Source of the DNA: Gymnothorax reevesii
Taxonomy: Eukaryota > Chordata > Actinopteri > Anguilliformes > Muraenidae
Direction: 5' to 3'
NCBI GenBank assembly: GCA_029721435.1
Contig: CM056580.1
Span: 75,789,367 to 75,853,366 of the forward strand
DNA length: 64,000 nt
Position numbers and translations under genes: made by a program. This document shows, piece after piece, positions 13,941 to 25,892 of the stretch; the stretch's first letter is position 1; each line of letters opens with the position of its first letter. The notes beneath the pieces are model-generated. The model was not told the origin of the DNA. It searched no databases and saw only the letters and a list, made by a program, of their open reading frames with translations.

Positions 13941-14201
13941 TGATTAATGTAGGTATTGTGTAGGTATGTTCTTAATTTTCACTTCAATTTACTCATCTTT
14001 GTGTATGTTTACATTCTAATTTATGTCATTGTCCTTTCACTGTATCATCTGTAAATATGGGTTTAGGGTGTTGTGATGGGAGTGAAAGGGTGGGTGTGGG
14101 GTCTTTGAGAAATTTACTGTAATTGATTAAATTCAGTAGGCCCCCAAATGGGGGGGGGGGGGGGGTGGTGGAGGGATTAAAAAAAAAAAAAAAAAAAAAA
14201 A

Positions 14202-14217
14202 AAACATTATATTTTCT
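14202..14217. repeat. Right target-site duplication of the LINE (16 bp)
   Basis: Exact copy of 9957-9972, immediately downstream of the poly-A run. One or two of the leading A's may belong to the tail. Confidence 0.92.
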
Positions 14218-16471
14218 TGAATTTATTTTTTTTAAGGTGCCTCTAAAAGCAGTTCTCACTGGTGCAATCATAGTAAAAGGTATAAGCTGCAATTTGAAAA
14301 CTGACGGCAATATGTTTTTGAATGTTTAACAAATCTGCTGACGGAGGCAACCGCAACTGCAGCAGTTCAGGCGAACGTAGTGTGTGCACGCGCAAGGAAA
14401 CCAGTTAGGGTGGAAACCAGCTGGGACACAACACTGGTCCTGAAGGCCCAACATACAGGTTTTTACTTCTTCCAATTACACTGACTAATTGAACAAACTG
14501 GTTGTATACAGAAACATGGATTCGCTCATACATTAAATCAGAGCAATTTTTTTTTGTTTAGGGACACAAGAGTGCAGTGTTTGCTGGTCAACTGTGAGAA
14601 TCCAGAGAGATGCAACAGATACGTAAGATTTCATAAATGCTTTTGCTCGTTAAGGTAATTAAGTTGTTAAAAGCCAGAAATTTGCGTGAAAACCAGGGAA
14701 ATATATGGCTCTTGTCCACCTCTAAACTAGAGTAATGAGAAGGGAAAGAGACAGTAAGCTTGAGCGGGTGCTGTTTTCATGAGGTCCTACTGTGTGCAGT
14801 GTCTCCTTTTTATGCCACCGCCATATATAGCAGGGGCATATAGCATTACCCTTGCCTGTCAATATATTCGTCCGTCTGTACGTGCGAGATGTTGTTTATC
14901 CACTTCTTGTCAAAAACTACTGGCCAAAATTCAACAAGCCTTGGTAAATGCTTTCTACTTTGTATGTAGATTGAAGGTGCGCTCCTCATATTTTGTTTGA
15001 CAAAATTGGATACTTTCACAATTTTAGGAGCTTCATAAACTGTCAGTGGTGGGGACATCCGTGTCCAAATTCACAAATTCACTCATGTGATTTCACGTTA
15101 GTTTTTGGACTGTGTGTGTCTGTGAGGGGATGGGAGGGGATGGGGGGGTTGGGTGGGGCAATGCTGCATTATGACAAAGTGCATGTGTCCCCCCCCCTCC
15201 CTGGAAATTACGCTCCCGTCTAAAAGGGATCATTCATTAGCTTCCAGTTGCTTTTTTCTGCTGCATTAATTTATATCTGTAAAAAGTTTAAATCCAGCTG
15301 AAATGGGACAGAACAGAACAATGCTGACACTTTTCATATGCAGTCAAGTTACAGGATAAGCTGCTTTTAGCACAGTGTCTTTTAGAAGACAGGGGAATTA
15401 AATGGAGAGGCTTCTTAGTGAAGGTGCTCTTCCCACGAGAGACCAGAGTCTCCTCTTGGATATCCATGTTTCCCCACGTTGTGTGTGAATGACTGTGGCA
15501 GCCGGCAGCACAGGCAGCAGCTGGAACTGGAACAGCAGCACTCCTGCTCTGTCACTGGAGGGATTTGTTCCACTTGCCTGGGTGGAAAAGCCCCATTTCA
15601 TACAAGAGACTGGAGCACCAGTGATGCCCATCTGACCACACTCTCTGCTGCAGGGCCTTGTGAGGTTGGTTTACAGAAAACAGTTTTCCTCAGGGTAAAA
15701 AAAAAAAAACAAAAAAAATCAATTCGTTTTTGGCCACTTAGCACGCTAAATTAAATAATAATGTTCAATGTTTATCTAAGTGCAGCATATTCAGTACATA
15801 ACTCGCATTTAACGTCATGGCGGCAAGAAATAATATATACTATTTTACGCAATCAAATTAAACATATCAAGACAACATCTTCCTGCTATAAAGCAAGAAA
15901 TCTGTATGTGTGTGTGCATGTGTGTGTATGTATGTGTGTCCCTTGCATGGCTTGGCAGCCGTTCATCGGATCGACTCGAAACAGGTGAATGTCCTGCGAA
16001 AGACCCAAAGAGGTGGAGTGTTGATTTTGAAGTTGTTTGGCTGAGCAGTCCTCAAGAAATCAAGCATGCTGCAAGCACCAATACTGCTCCAGCAGCAATT
16101 AAACAGACACAGCACTAGTCCTTTGAAAGGCTGAAAATGAGATATTATTAATGCATGTATGGATGTCCATGCATCCAACTAATTCCCTAGTTTGTTCTTC
16201 TTGAGGCATCCACATCGGTTCAATTAAATTACAGCCAGTTTTCCCACAGTGAGGCAACATATTTTATATTGGATACTTTATATTCAAGGCAATGAGTTTC
16301 TTATCGTTAAAGATTAGGTCCAGGATTTCCAGCGGTGGAACAGCTACCTCGTTATGTATGCCATACAGCATTTTATTCTAATGCCAGTTCTAGTAAGTTA
16401 CTGAATGATGACCCGAAAAACTATGTGTCTGGTACCCTCAGTTAGTGATACGGCACTGTTCTGATTAATTT
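14218..16471. other. Intronic DNA; possible dispersed repeat at 14840-15230
   Basis: No gene is seen. The part from about 14840 to 15230 (CCGTCTGTACGTGCGAGATG onward, with runs of G and C near 15120-15200) reads like a degenerate dispersed repeat with TGTCAAAAACTACTGG, but no boundaries or family could be fixed. A short (TG)n tract lies at 15905-15940. Confidence 0.35.
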
Positions 16472-17827
16472 TACAACCCCCAATTCAAAATAGTTTGGAA
16501 GAAGTGTAAATAGTGAATAAAATCAAAATGCAATGACTTTCAGATCTCATGAGCCAATATGATATTCACAATAGAACATAGATAACATTTCAAATGTTGA
16601 AACTGAGAAATTTAACATTTTTTTCCACAAAATGCCCTTATTTCAAATTTTCTGGCTGCCACAGGTCTCAAAAAAGTTGGGACACAGGCAAAAAAAGGAC
16701 TGAAAAAGCAATTTGTATATAAGAGAATCAGCTGAAAGAACATTTAGCAAGTAATAAAGTTAACTGGCATCAGGTTTGTAACATGATTGGCTATAAATAG
16801 GATGCCTTGGAGAGGTTGAGTCTCTCAGAAGTAAAGATGACCAGAGGCTTTCCAACCTGTAAAGTCTTCCATAAAAAACATTGTGGAATACTTTAAAAAC
16901 AAGTATTCCAAAAACAGAGAAACTGGAAAAATCTCTGTGCGCAAGCGACAAGGCCGAAGACCTTTACTGGATGCCTGTGATCTTCAGGCCCTCAAACGCC
17001 ACTGCATCACTCACCGGCATTATTCTGTCATTGGCATTACTAAATGAGCCCAGGAATACTTCAAGAAACCACTGTCTGTAAACACAGTCCGCCGTGCCAT
17101 CCACAGATGCCACCTAAAACTCTATCATGCAAAAAGGAAGCCATTGTTGAGCATGATCCAGAAATGCTGCCTGTTCTGTGGGCCAAGGCTCCTTTAAAAT
17201 GGACTGTAGCAAAGTGGCAAAGTGCCCTGTGGTCAGATGACTCCAAATTTGTCATTCTTGTTGGAAATCATGGACATTGTGTCCTCTGGGCTCAAGAGGA
17301 GAAAGACCACCCCTCCTGTTATCAGCATTTAGTTCAAAAGCCAGCATCTCTGATGGTATGGGGATGCATTAATGCATATGGTGTGGGACACTTACATGTT
17401 TTAAAAAGCATCACGAATGCTGAAAGGTATAAAAAGGTGTAATAGCAACATATGCTCCCCTCCAGATGACATCTTTTCCAGGGAAGGCCTTGTATATTTC
17501 AGCAGGACAATGCTAAACCACATACTGCAGCTATTACAACAGCATGGCTTTGAAGTAGTAAAGTCCGTGCGCTGAACTGGCCTGCTTGCAGTCCTGATCT
17601 GATCAAATTCCAATGGCCAAACTCAAGAAACTCCATAATGCCCAGACGCCTTCACTCTGTGGTAAAAAGAAGAGGGGATGCAACACCATGGTAAACAGGT
17701 GTAAAAATTTCTCAGTTTCAACATTTGCCATGCCATCTCTGTTCTACTGCGAATAAAATACTGGTGGGTGTGAGTTGAAAGTCATTGTGTTTTGATTTTA
17801 TTCACAATTTTCAGAATTATGGTTGTA
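16472..17827 (+). mobile_element. Tc1-like DNA transposon, family 2, degenerate but end-to-end
   Basis: The ends are inverted. The left starts TACAACCCCCAATTC at 16472 and the right ends with the reverse complement GGTTGTA at 17827. Further in, both arms carry GTGAATAAAATCAAAA and CAATGACTTTCA in inverted orientation. TA at each end fits the Tc1/mariner target. About 1.36 kb, with a decayed transposase on the plus strand. Two other copies of the family lie at 25893-26297 and 31629-33547. Confidence 0.85.
16950..17630 (+). pseudogene. Tc1-like transposase remnant (family 2)
   Basis: Recognisable pieces run in order through several frames: an N-terminal helix-turn-helix remnant, then LYHAKRK-like basic residues. 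Next come [25 protein letters not shown] (first catalytic Asp, about 17190-17250) and [16 protein letters not shown]. Last comes FQQDNAKPHTA (second catalytic Asp, about 17498-17530), followed by a damaged Pro-Asp-Leu segment where the catalytic Glu should be. Frameshifts at about 17045-17150 and 17440 and a lost C-terminus make it inactive. The residues follow the DD34E Tc1 pattern. The strings are quoted from different frames; no single intact frame exists. Confidence 0.8.
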
Positions 17828-19912
17828 GTTCTTTAACATGGTGTCTTTTGATTCTGTTGTGACATAAGTGCGTACAACACTGGAGGGCTCATTCTCCTGA
17901 TGTGCGAACAGCACTGCATTGAAGAGCAGTCAGTAATGATGGAGAAATAAAAAAACACACCAGAAAACAATCAGCCAATCAAAACTTAAATTAAGGGTCT
18001 TTAAATCCTAGAGAGCCGCTTTGTCTGATCGCTTTTGGTTTTTTCCGACACTAAAGTGCTTAAAGCTATTCTTACCTTTCTGGCATGTGGCACAGCACAA
18101 AGTAGAAATTTGAACATGAACAACTCCGCCTCCCTCCAAAGTCCCACCCTCCTCCCCCTGCCTGACCTCTGAGGCTCCCCTCCTCCCCCGACGCATGCGG
18201 TGAGAAAGTGAGCAGTGCGGATGAATCTGCTTTCACACCGGACGCGAAACGAATTTTTGGCACAACAGATTACATTCAAAGTCAATGCAAAGACACTAAT
18301 TTTGCGCGTATTCGCGTCTTTGCATTGACTTTGAATGTAATCTGTCGTACGCAAAATTTGTTTCGCGTCCGGTGTGAAAGCATCTTGAAACGGGGCAATG
18401 GAGTCAAATTCAGAGGCACCGCAACAGTAATTACATAATATTCAATTCTATATGTGGTATAAAATAAAATGCCCTTGTAACGTCTCACGAACTACCATTG
18501 ACGTTAGAAATTATAGCATTTCAGCGCCTGTTTGTTTACAGTCAGATGCTTCTCGTTTCGGCAGAATTCATAAATATTTTCTTGCAAAACTGCTGTCATA
18601 ACGTCTTACCTCACCAGAATTTTCCCGGTAACGTTAGTCATCAAATCAAGAGCAGTTGCAGCTGCTTCGTTTGCAGGCTAACTTCATTGAGTAGCTACCT
18701 GTTTTGTCCCTACCCCTCTGCTGCTCTGCCAGACAGGCGCGCGACTCGCAAGCGATGATAGCGGTAGGCAGCTGGAAGGGGCACAGCAACGGATGACAGA
18801 CTAGAAGCTCAGCAAATCATTTTATTCGGACCGAAGAAAATGATTGTTCAGACTTTTATCAGACATATATGAGAATTGAATATCGATGAGTTTCAACACC
18901 TGGTGAATTTCCTTTACATTTTAGTGTGCCATACGCTTATTAGGAGCATTTTGAGATTACAAAAGAAAAATGTACAAATTCCAGAAAAGTAAGAATAGCT
19001 TTAATTATATCACTGAATTCAATAAGGGCCCAACTCCACAAATTTCAAAATGCAGGTTTTTGCATGCTTAGTGCTCTTGATGTGACAAGGTTTTTGATCG
19101 TCTGCAAGAAGGTACCAACACCTATGAATAAATGTGGTTATTCTTAATGCCCTTCACATGGTGATTTAAAGACAGGCCAACTCCAAGAGTTGGGCCTCAG
19201 TTGCAGATAATTCTGCCTTTGCCGATACGAGGCTGCAGCAGTAACCCAAAAACTCCATAAGCGAATACAGAGTGTTCAGGTTTTTAGCAGACCACAGAAA
19301 TGACACTGAGGTGTCTGAAACTATGTCATCATGAGTCAGAACTAGGTTCCACATCATAAAGCCTAAAGTCAGGGGCAGGGCTATTACTTGTCCACAGTAA
19401 CCACTCTACACTAGTAACTGGAAGTCAAGGCTGCCAATTTTTGAGATGTCAAGAAATTTGTCATGTTTTTCACCAGAGGAAAACTGAGGCTCAGGCTTGC
19501 CCTGATAAGATACGGCCATGGATAACAGTGTGAAGATGAAGACTGAGATTTTGAAGATGAATAAGCCTATGATGGGTGTTGATTAGTAGTTTTGATTTGG
19601 ATGCATTCAATCACTTTTAGAACAAAAAAAAAGTAGTTTCTTTGCTTGGTATGCATGCTGCAGTTAAATGGAGGTTATAAGGAAATTAGCTTTTTTTTTT
19701 TTTGAAAAGTAGAAGCTGTTAATGCCGAATCTTAGCTTACTACTGAGCATAAAAAGGCCACAATATCAGCAAGATTCAGAAATATTGAAACAAGCCCATC
19801 TAGCACTAATAGCCATGCCACAGTGAAAGATATTGAAATGACATTTTTCCACATTTTAATGTCTGACTTAAAATTAACTGAAGCTCCTGACCTGTATCTG
19901 CACGATCATATG
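17828..19912. other. Intronic DNA around the hairpin element
   Basis: No gene is seen. It holds the hairpin at 18229-18381 and a C-rich patch at 18120-18190. CG-rich segments around it (18490-18790) may be the rest of a larger non-autonomous element whose ends could not be recognised. Confidence 0.4.
18229..18381. repeat. 153-bp near-perfect hairpin (foldback) with CGGACGCGAA arms
   Basis: The left arm starts GCTTTCACACCGGACGCGAA and the right arm ends with its reverse complement. The arms of about 68 bp also share AGATTACATTCAAAGTCAAT and differ at only a few positions around a short centre near 18300. It looks like a MITE core or foldback element; the superfamily is unknown. If transcribed within the ZMAT4 pre-mRNA it would form a long stem. 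Confidence 0.85.
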
Positions 19913-20139
19913 TATAGTGCCATGAAAAAGTACTTGCCCCCTTCCTGATTACTTTTTTTTTCTTTGCATATTTCTCACACTTAAATGTTTCAGATCATCA
20001 AACAAATTTTTATATTTGACAGAGACACCCAGGGTAAATAAAAAATGCAGTTTTTAAATGGTGATCTCATTAGTTAAGGGAAAAAATCTATCCAAACATA
20101 TCTGGCCCTATGTGAAAAAATAATTGCCCCCTGTACCTA

Positions 20140-21123
20140 AACTTACCCTCGGTGACAGCAACTGCAATCAAGCGTTTGCAATAACTGGCAATGAGTCTTT
20201 CGCCTTGCTGTAGAGGAATTTTGGCCCACTCTTCTTTGCAGAACTGTTTTAATTTAGCAACATTTGTTTTTTGAGCATGGATGGTCTGTTAAGGTCATAC
20301 CACAACATCTCAATTAGATTTAAGTCCGCACCTTGACTAGGCCACTCCAAAACCTTCATTTTGTTTTTTTAAGCCATTCAGAGGTGGACTTGCTGGTGGG
20401 TTTTGAATAATTGTCCTGCTGCTTAACCCAAGTGCACTTGAGCTTGAGGTCACAAACTGATGGTTGGACATTCTCCTTTAGGATTTTCTGCTAGAAAGCA
20501 GAATTCATGGTTCCATCAATTATGGCAAGTCGTCCAGGTCCTGAAGCAGCAAAGCAGGCCCAGACCATCACACTGTTGGTATAATGTTTTTTTCATGAAA
20601 TGCCGTGTTAGTTTTACGCCAGATGTATCAGGACGCATTCCTTCCAAAAACTTTAACTTTAGTCCCATCAGTCCACAGAATATTTTCCCAAAAGTATGGG
20701 GATCATCAAGATATTTTTTGGCAAATGTGAGACGTGCCTTTGTGTTCTTTTTTGCTCAGTGGTGGTTTTTCCCTTGGAACTCTCCCATTGATAGCATTTT
20801 TGCCCAGTCTCTTTAGTATCATTGAATCATGAACAGTGACTTTAACTGAGGCAAGTAAGGCCTGCAGTTCTTTAGATGTTCTTCTGGGTTCTTTTGTGAC
20901 CTCCTGGATGAGTCATTGTTGCGCTCTCGGAGTAATTCTGGTAGGCCGACCACTCCTGGGAAGGTTCACCACCGTTCTAAGTTTTCTTCATCTGTGAATA
21001 ATAGCTCTCACCATGGTTCACTGGAGTCCCAAAGCCTTAGAAATGGCTTTCTAACCCTTTCCAGACTGATAGATGTCAATGACTTTTTCTCATCTGTTCT
21101 TGAATTACTTTAGATTGCGACAT
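20140..21123 (-). pseudogene. Tc1-like transposase remnant (family 1, copy A)
   Basis: On the minus strand, reading from an ATG at 21123-21121, the sequence starts Met-Ser-Gln-Ser-Lys-Val-Ile-Gln-Glu-Gln, as in Tc1 transposases of fish, and breaks by a stop after about 15 codons. Downstream homology to the helix-turn-helix region, the central DDE domain and the C-terminus (complement of the AACTGGCAATGAGTCTTTCG area near 20180) can be followed through multiple frames. There are many stops and small indels, so no product is expected. Confidence 0.75.
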
Positions 21124-22599
21124 TATGTATTGCTTTTTGAGATCCATTAGCTTATTTCACTTTGTCAGACAGGTTCTATTTAGGTGATTTCTTGATTGAA
21201 CAGGTCTGGCAGTAATCAAGTCCGAGTGTGGTTAGTGAAATTGAACTAAAAAATGTGGTAAAGGGGACCTATTATGCTGATGATTCTTTTAACACATATA
21301 GGTAATGTTATAATTGCCTGGATGTCCACACTCAACCTCTGAAAAATTTCTAAAGATAAGATACAGGGGTTTTGCCGAAATCCAAGAACGTGATTTCGTG
21401 AATGTGATTTCCTCTCTGAACAACTTGTCCCGAGATCTTCACAAGATCTGGACAAAACCTGATGTCAGGTTGTGCCGTCCAATTAATACAAACCTAGCCA
21501 GAGCCAATTCTGGTGGTGGACCTGCCCTCACCGGAAACTATTCTAGCAGGCACTGACAACGGCAGATCTTATTATGCCTTAGTAGCGTCTACACTTTTGG
21601 AAATACAAAAGAAGAACTGCAAATCATTTGAGGTGCAGTTTTGTCAGCATCTCTCCCAAAGCTGCTTGTCCATTTACTTTTGGACAAGAAGAAAAGCACC
21701 TATTTCTCTTCCAAAAGACAATGCCACCAGAAATCAGTGGGTAGCTTTTTTTGTTTGCTGGCAGCAAACAGCCACGGCCATAGGGAACAGCTGTTTGTGC
21801 TCAGCATTTCACCAAAGACAGCTTTGTCAATAAAGGATAATTCGACACAGGATAAGCGTTTCAGCTGCTTCTCAAACCTGAAGCAGTTGCATGGATCAAG
21901 TGCTCAGAGCCACAAACTGTAAGCAATAATATAACAGCAAATAATGTAAGAGAAGCTAACGTGTTACGGGTGGCTAGCAGGACCGCTAGCGATAGGTAGC
22001 ACTAACAACTGGCCTCAAACGCAGGCTTCGTAAAATATCTGAAGATAAAGCTCGGATCGGTTGCGACTGTCCCTGACTCACAGACACGGAAGCTGTAAAT
22101 TGCTTTCACTGCATAAGTCAACCTGATGTGATAGCCTGTTGATTGTGCCTGTTTCACTGCGGCTAACGTAGCCAAGTTACTGTTGGTAATGTTTGTGTCC
22201 TAAATATGTAACAGTGATATCCGGGGAAATTCAACAGAAGGTGTGTGAACAAAAACCTCATTTGAAGCTAACTTTATATACTTGTTTGTAATTTGGATGC
22301 TTGGTACAACTGCCCACCGTCACGGAACTTGCTGTCTGTAAAACCTGTATTGCAAGAGTTTGTCTCTGTGGTTGTTATGAATGCTCGTTTACCAGATACT
22401 GCATGTTAGTTTGCGTGCCGTGCTAATAAAAATGCTCCTGGTTAACTTATATGTAGTAATTCTGATCGGTATGCTTGTGTTGCTTCGGTAAACATCAATG
22501 TGGAAGTTTCATCGTAACGTTGCCTGATTGTAGCCACTAGAGTTGAAGCTAACCAGAGAGGAGCTGTATGTGTCCGCAAAGTTTGGCTGAAAAGGCTGC

Positions 22600-22795
22600 A
22601 GTTTTTTTTTAAGACTATTTTTTGGGGCTTTTTCCTTTATTTGATAGTTTTACAATGGAGATGGACAGGAAAGTTGGAGAGAAAAATGGGGAAGACATGC
22701 GGCAAATGACTCATACTGGGTCACAGCGAGAAGGACACAACCTTTATGGTGTGCGCACTTAGACCGATGAGCCACCAGGATTCGCTAATGTTGTT
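22600..22795. repeat. Possible tRNA-derived SINE fragment inside the TTAA element
   Basis: The segment with GATGGACAGGAAAGTTGGAG, GACATGCGGCAAATG and ACCGATGAGCCACCAGG resembles a dispersed fish repeat whose end derives from a tRNA read in reverse. The match is by recollection of the pattern only, and the tRNA B-box equivalent here is damaged. Confidence 0.35.
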
Positions 22796-23272
22796 CCCCT
22801 TTTGAGTCTGGGGTTGCCTGTTATCGTCATCTGGCGTCTGTAGCTTAACCTACTAACCTTTGACCTGGACGTTGGCATCTCAGGTGCCGCGCGCAGGGCT
22901 TCTTTTTTCCTGATGTCCATTGAAAAAATTATGGGTTGTGGGTTGCGGTTATTTTGGGCTTGTTTTTAAAAATATGGTTGCTTGTTAAAAAAGTGACGTA
23001 ACAAGCGACGTAATTGTTATAAACTTATGGTTGCCATTTCCCCCAGTTCATTGATTGACACTGTCTGCTCACAACCTCAGGAGTAATGAGGTCCCTCCAA
23101 GTTCCTTGAGCAACTAAATGAAATGATTCCACCCTCGGTCTACACCGTCTTAGTATTGTCTAATTTATATTGGGCTTGTTTTTGAAGCTGTGGTCGCTTA
23201 TTTGTCTTATCAGAGTTGGCAACCCTAATTAGCTTAGCGACGGTCGGCTGCTTTACGTGTGGGTAAAACATC

Positions 23273-23464
23273 ATGGTTCGTCTTTGTGTTTTTCCAAGTT
23301 GTTGCAAAAAACAGACACGGCTCAGTTTCACTCTGGGGAGGCGGACTCGGAAAACTGCATTCGGCTGCTCATCCCGCCTAGATCCACCCTCCACAGAGCT
23401 GGCCAGGGAAAAGAAAATGGGCATATGGGGAGTGGGAGCTACAGTGGAAGAGCCGCCCCAATGA
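23273..23464 (+). CDS. Short open frame with a possible THAP-like N-terminus
   Basis: A 63-residue frame starts Met-Val-Arg-Leu-Cys-Val-Phe-Pro-Ser-Cys, a C-x4-C start like that of THAP zinc-finger domains found in Kolobok- and P-type transposases. It sits close to the right end of the TTAA element. The rest (Arg- and Lys-rich, one later Cys) does not show the later Trp, C-x2-H or AVPTIF-like signature, so it is either a broken N-terminal exon of a transposase or chance. No function is claimed. Confidence 0.3.
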   Translation: MVRLCVFPSCCKKQTRLSFTLGRRTRKTAFGCSSRLDPPSTELAREKKMGIWGVGATVEEPPQ

Positions 23465-23700
23465 GGCGTTTCAGGCAAAGACTACATGGACTACAAATGG
23501 GGACTTTTTTTGGACTTTGAATGATCAGGAGTACTCTAGGGGAGTCCAAGATCAAAATATAAATTTGGAGAATGTAGCATAATAGGTCCCCTTCAATCAC
23601 AGTTAATTCGTGATTGGGGGGGGGGGGGTGATTACTTTTTCACATTTAAGTCTGAAATATATGCAACAAAAAAGAAAGAAATCAGGAAGGGGGCATAATT

Positions 23701-25892
23701 GGTTGATTTGGATATTTGCACGAATAAGCAGATGTTCAGGCATTCTCATGGGTACTCAGGAAATGCATAATTTCTCTGGTGGGAGAAGTGTTTATTTCAG
23801 TGAAATATGACGTCACTCTACAAGAGAGGATACCCACATTCCCTCAGTTTTTAAGAGAAGAAAAAGCTTTTGTTTTTATTTATTTTTTTTTAACAAAATG
23901 GACGGAATGGAATATGTTTAGATTTGCAGTTGAAATATTAACGCATTGTCTTTAAGTAGGTCCAGTAGATGGATAAACTGAGACGAAAGTAAGAACTTCA
24001 GAATTTAGGGAATAAAAATAATATGATGAATTTAAGGAGGCAGAATGACTAATGCAGTAATAAGACAGCCTGGCATTTATGAGATAATCCTTATTGATCA
24101 TAGGGGCTGTTAGACATTTAATGCGGGCCATCATACTCTTGTGCATTTGAACTCTTCAGTGAAAGTAAGCCAAATGGTTTTGGCTAGCATGCATCATCAG
24201 ATGCTTAAATAGGCCAATGAGTCAGAAGCAAGACAGACACTATAGGAACAGAGGAGGGTGTCTCATAGCAAGCCTCATGCTACTGCAGATGCTTTCTCAC
24301 TGCTTCCCTGTCAGGAAGTTGTTTGATTCAAGCGTAGTCACATACACAGTCTCTCACACTTAAGACATCACAATTGATGTGCAGGCATCTGTTGGATCAA
24401 AACAAAGGAATTGAGACGCTGTGCGTCAGTGCAGTTATCTGCGCTAACAACTTCCCTTCTGGGGTTTCATCCCTCTTTTCTCTCGGCTCAGTTCTGCAGA
24501 GTCTAAACATTTTCTCGAGGCGCAATCTTCAGCTTTGAAAAAAGTATTTATCTTGTGAATTAATGCCTTGCAGACCAGGAACAAGGAAATCTCTCAAGGT
24601 TCTCCATGCGCTGCAAGGACATCCTGGCTTAGATAAGAGCATTACTGCAGTAGGTTAGCATGGGACTGCAATACGCCATATTTTTCAGCACCAGGTATGC
24701 CTTGCACTATTCGAAAGGATGGTTTCACGCTGTGTGATTGCACAGGAATTTCAAGGTTATGAAAATTCTTGGTCTTAAGCAGAAGGGCAATTCTTTGCGT
24801 CCGTCTCGCTGAGCGTGTGAGCAGATTTGACCACTATATGTGACAATACGGCAAATTTCATTACTGCCGATGCCATTTCAGCCTCTGAAGTACCATATCC
24901 ACATCTTATAACTCTGTCCTCATCTTTGTCAGCTCTTGAAAGGCCACCAGCTGCTTTCATCACACGGTGTTCATGCATAGCTCTCTCTGGATTCATTCCC
25001 TTGTTTTCTTCACACTACTGTGTTGGGGGCCTTCCGACATAAACACTGGATACACAACATGATTCATCGGTGTAGCTTGAGATTTCCATCAGCCACATTC
25101 TCAACAGACAACCCCACAAAATGCGTAATGATGGCCCCAAGCACGGTAAAGGGATGCAGCAGTCACATTTATCCAGCACCATCACTTGTTTTGTTGCAAA
25201 CGCAACTGAACACTTACATAATGTTATCAGTTTCATCATAGGTATAAGAGACTAGAACAGGCCAACATTTTAATGGGAATTCCGCGGGTCAACGGATTCC
25301 TGTTGGATACCCGCAGGACTTAAGTCATTTTCACGATTCAACATGTGATCGGAACGGTGCAGGATAAAAGGTCTGCGGGAGCATGCCGGATCGGGAATCA
25401 TAATCACAATAAATCACTTTTTATCAATAAGTATGCAGCTTTGACATAAATAAGCTTATTTATTTTGACATAATGCTATTTGCTTTGCTGTCTTTATCAT
25501 CATACTTTTATTCAAATGCCAACAATGGAGTCTATTGGATTCATAAAGACAGCCTTGCAACGTTTAAGCACAATCATCAATTATCATCACAATGTCACAA
25601 GTCTGAAGTTCAAATAATGTTCCAAGCAGGACTGATTCCGCAATATTGTAAGGTTGCACAAATAAGTGCAACCTTACCTTTAAGAAACATACTTTCGAAA
25701 ATTTGCATTCATGTTGCAGCTAACTGCAAATGAGTTGATTAGCTCTTACTGAATGCTGCATAAGTCTTCGTAAGACAGAGTCAAACTGAGGGTCTTGTTC
25801 AAATTTGTGGAATGAACTGGACGCACAAAAAGTTTTCTTGTACGTTAGTCAACCATGCAACATGACATATCTATATCTTAGAATATGCCTCA
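23701..25892. other. Intronic DNA, nothing recognised
   Basis: AT-rich sequence without convincing coding frames. A 9-bp A/T run and a short local inverted repeat (AAGGTTGCACAAATAAGTGCAACCTT at about 25648-25673, palindromic core TTGCAC...GTGCAA) are the only structures noted. Confidence 0.45.

Larger units (their letters stand above)
9973..14201 (+). mobile_element. L1/Tx1-like non-LTR retrotransposon, 5'-truncated, with poly-A tail
   Basis: The element runs from the first codons of the ORF2 endonuclease to a poly-A tail (about 14180-14201). It is bounded by an exact 16-bp target-site duplication (9957-9972 and 14202-14217). Its domains are, in order, an APE-type endonuclease, a reverse transcriptase and a C-terminal cysteine/histidine knuckle. 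The 3' untranslated part (13742-14180) holds a TATG/TA-rich microsatellite and a G-run. ORF1 and the 5' UTR are absent, as expected for target-primed insertion that stopped early. Placement in the L1/Tx1 group rests on the domain order and RT-region residues; the exact clade is not certain. Confidence 0.92.
21262..23592. mobile_element. TTAA-type DNA transposon (Kolobok/T2-like), 2.33 kb, probably non-autonomous
   Basis: It has perfect 16-bp terminal inverted repeats: AGGGGACCTATTATGC at 21262-21277 and its complement at 23577-23592. It sits inside Tc1 copy A. The flanks are GTAA (21258-21261) and TCAA (23593-23596), each one change from TTAA. A TTAA target followed by AGGGG ends fits the Kolobok superfamily and the T2 MITEs; piggyBac also uses TTAA and is the alternative. 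No complete transposase is visible inside. A possible zinc-binding start lies near the right end. Confidence 0.75.
19913..23700 (-). mobile_element. Tc1-like transposon, family 1, copy A, split by a TTAA element
   Basis: The left end begins TATAGTGCCATGAAAAAGTA near 19913, followed by the CTTGCCCCCTT stretch typical of this family's terminal repeat. The transposase remnant runs on the minus strand. The element continues to 21257, is interrupted by 21262-23592, resumes at 23597 (ACAGTTAATTCGTGATTG) and fades out near 23700 (AGAAATCAGGAAGGGGGCA). The very last bases of the right end are not recognisable. Other members are at 26790-27216 and 44640-48003. Confidence 0.82.
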
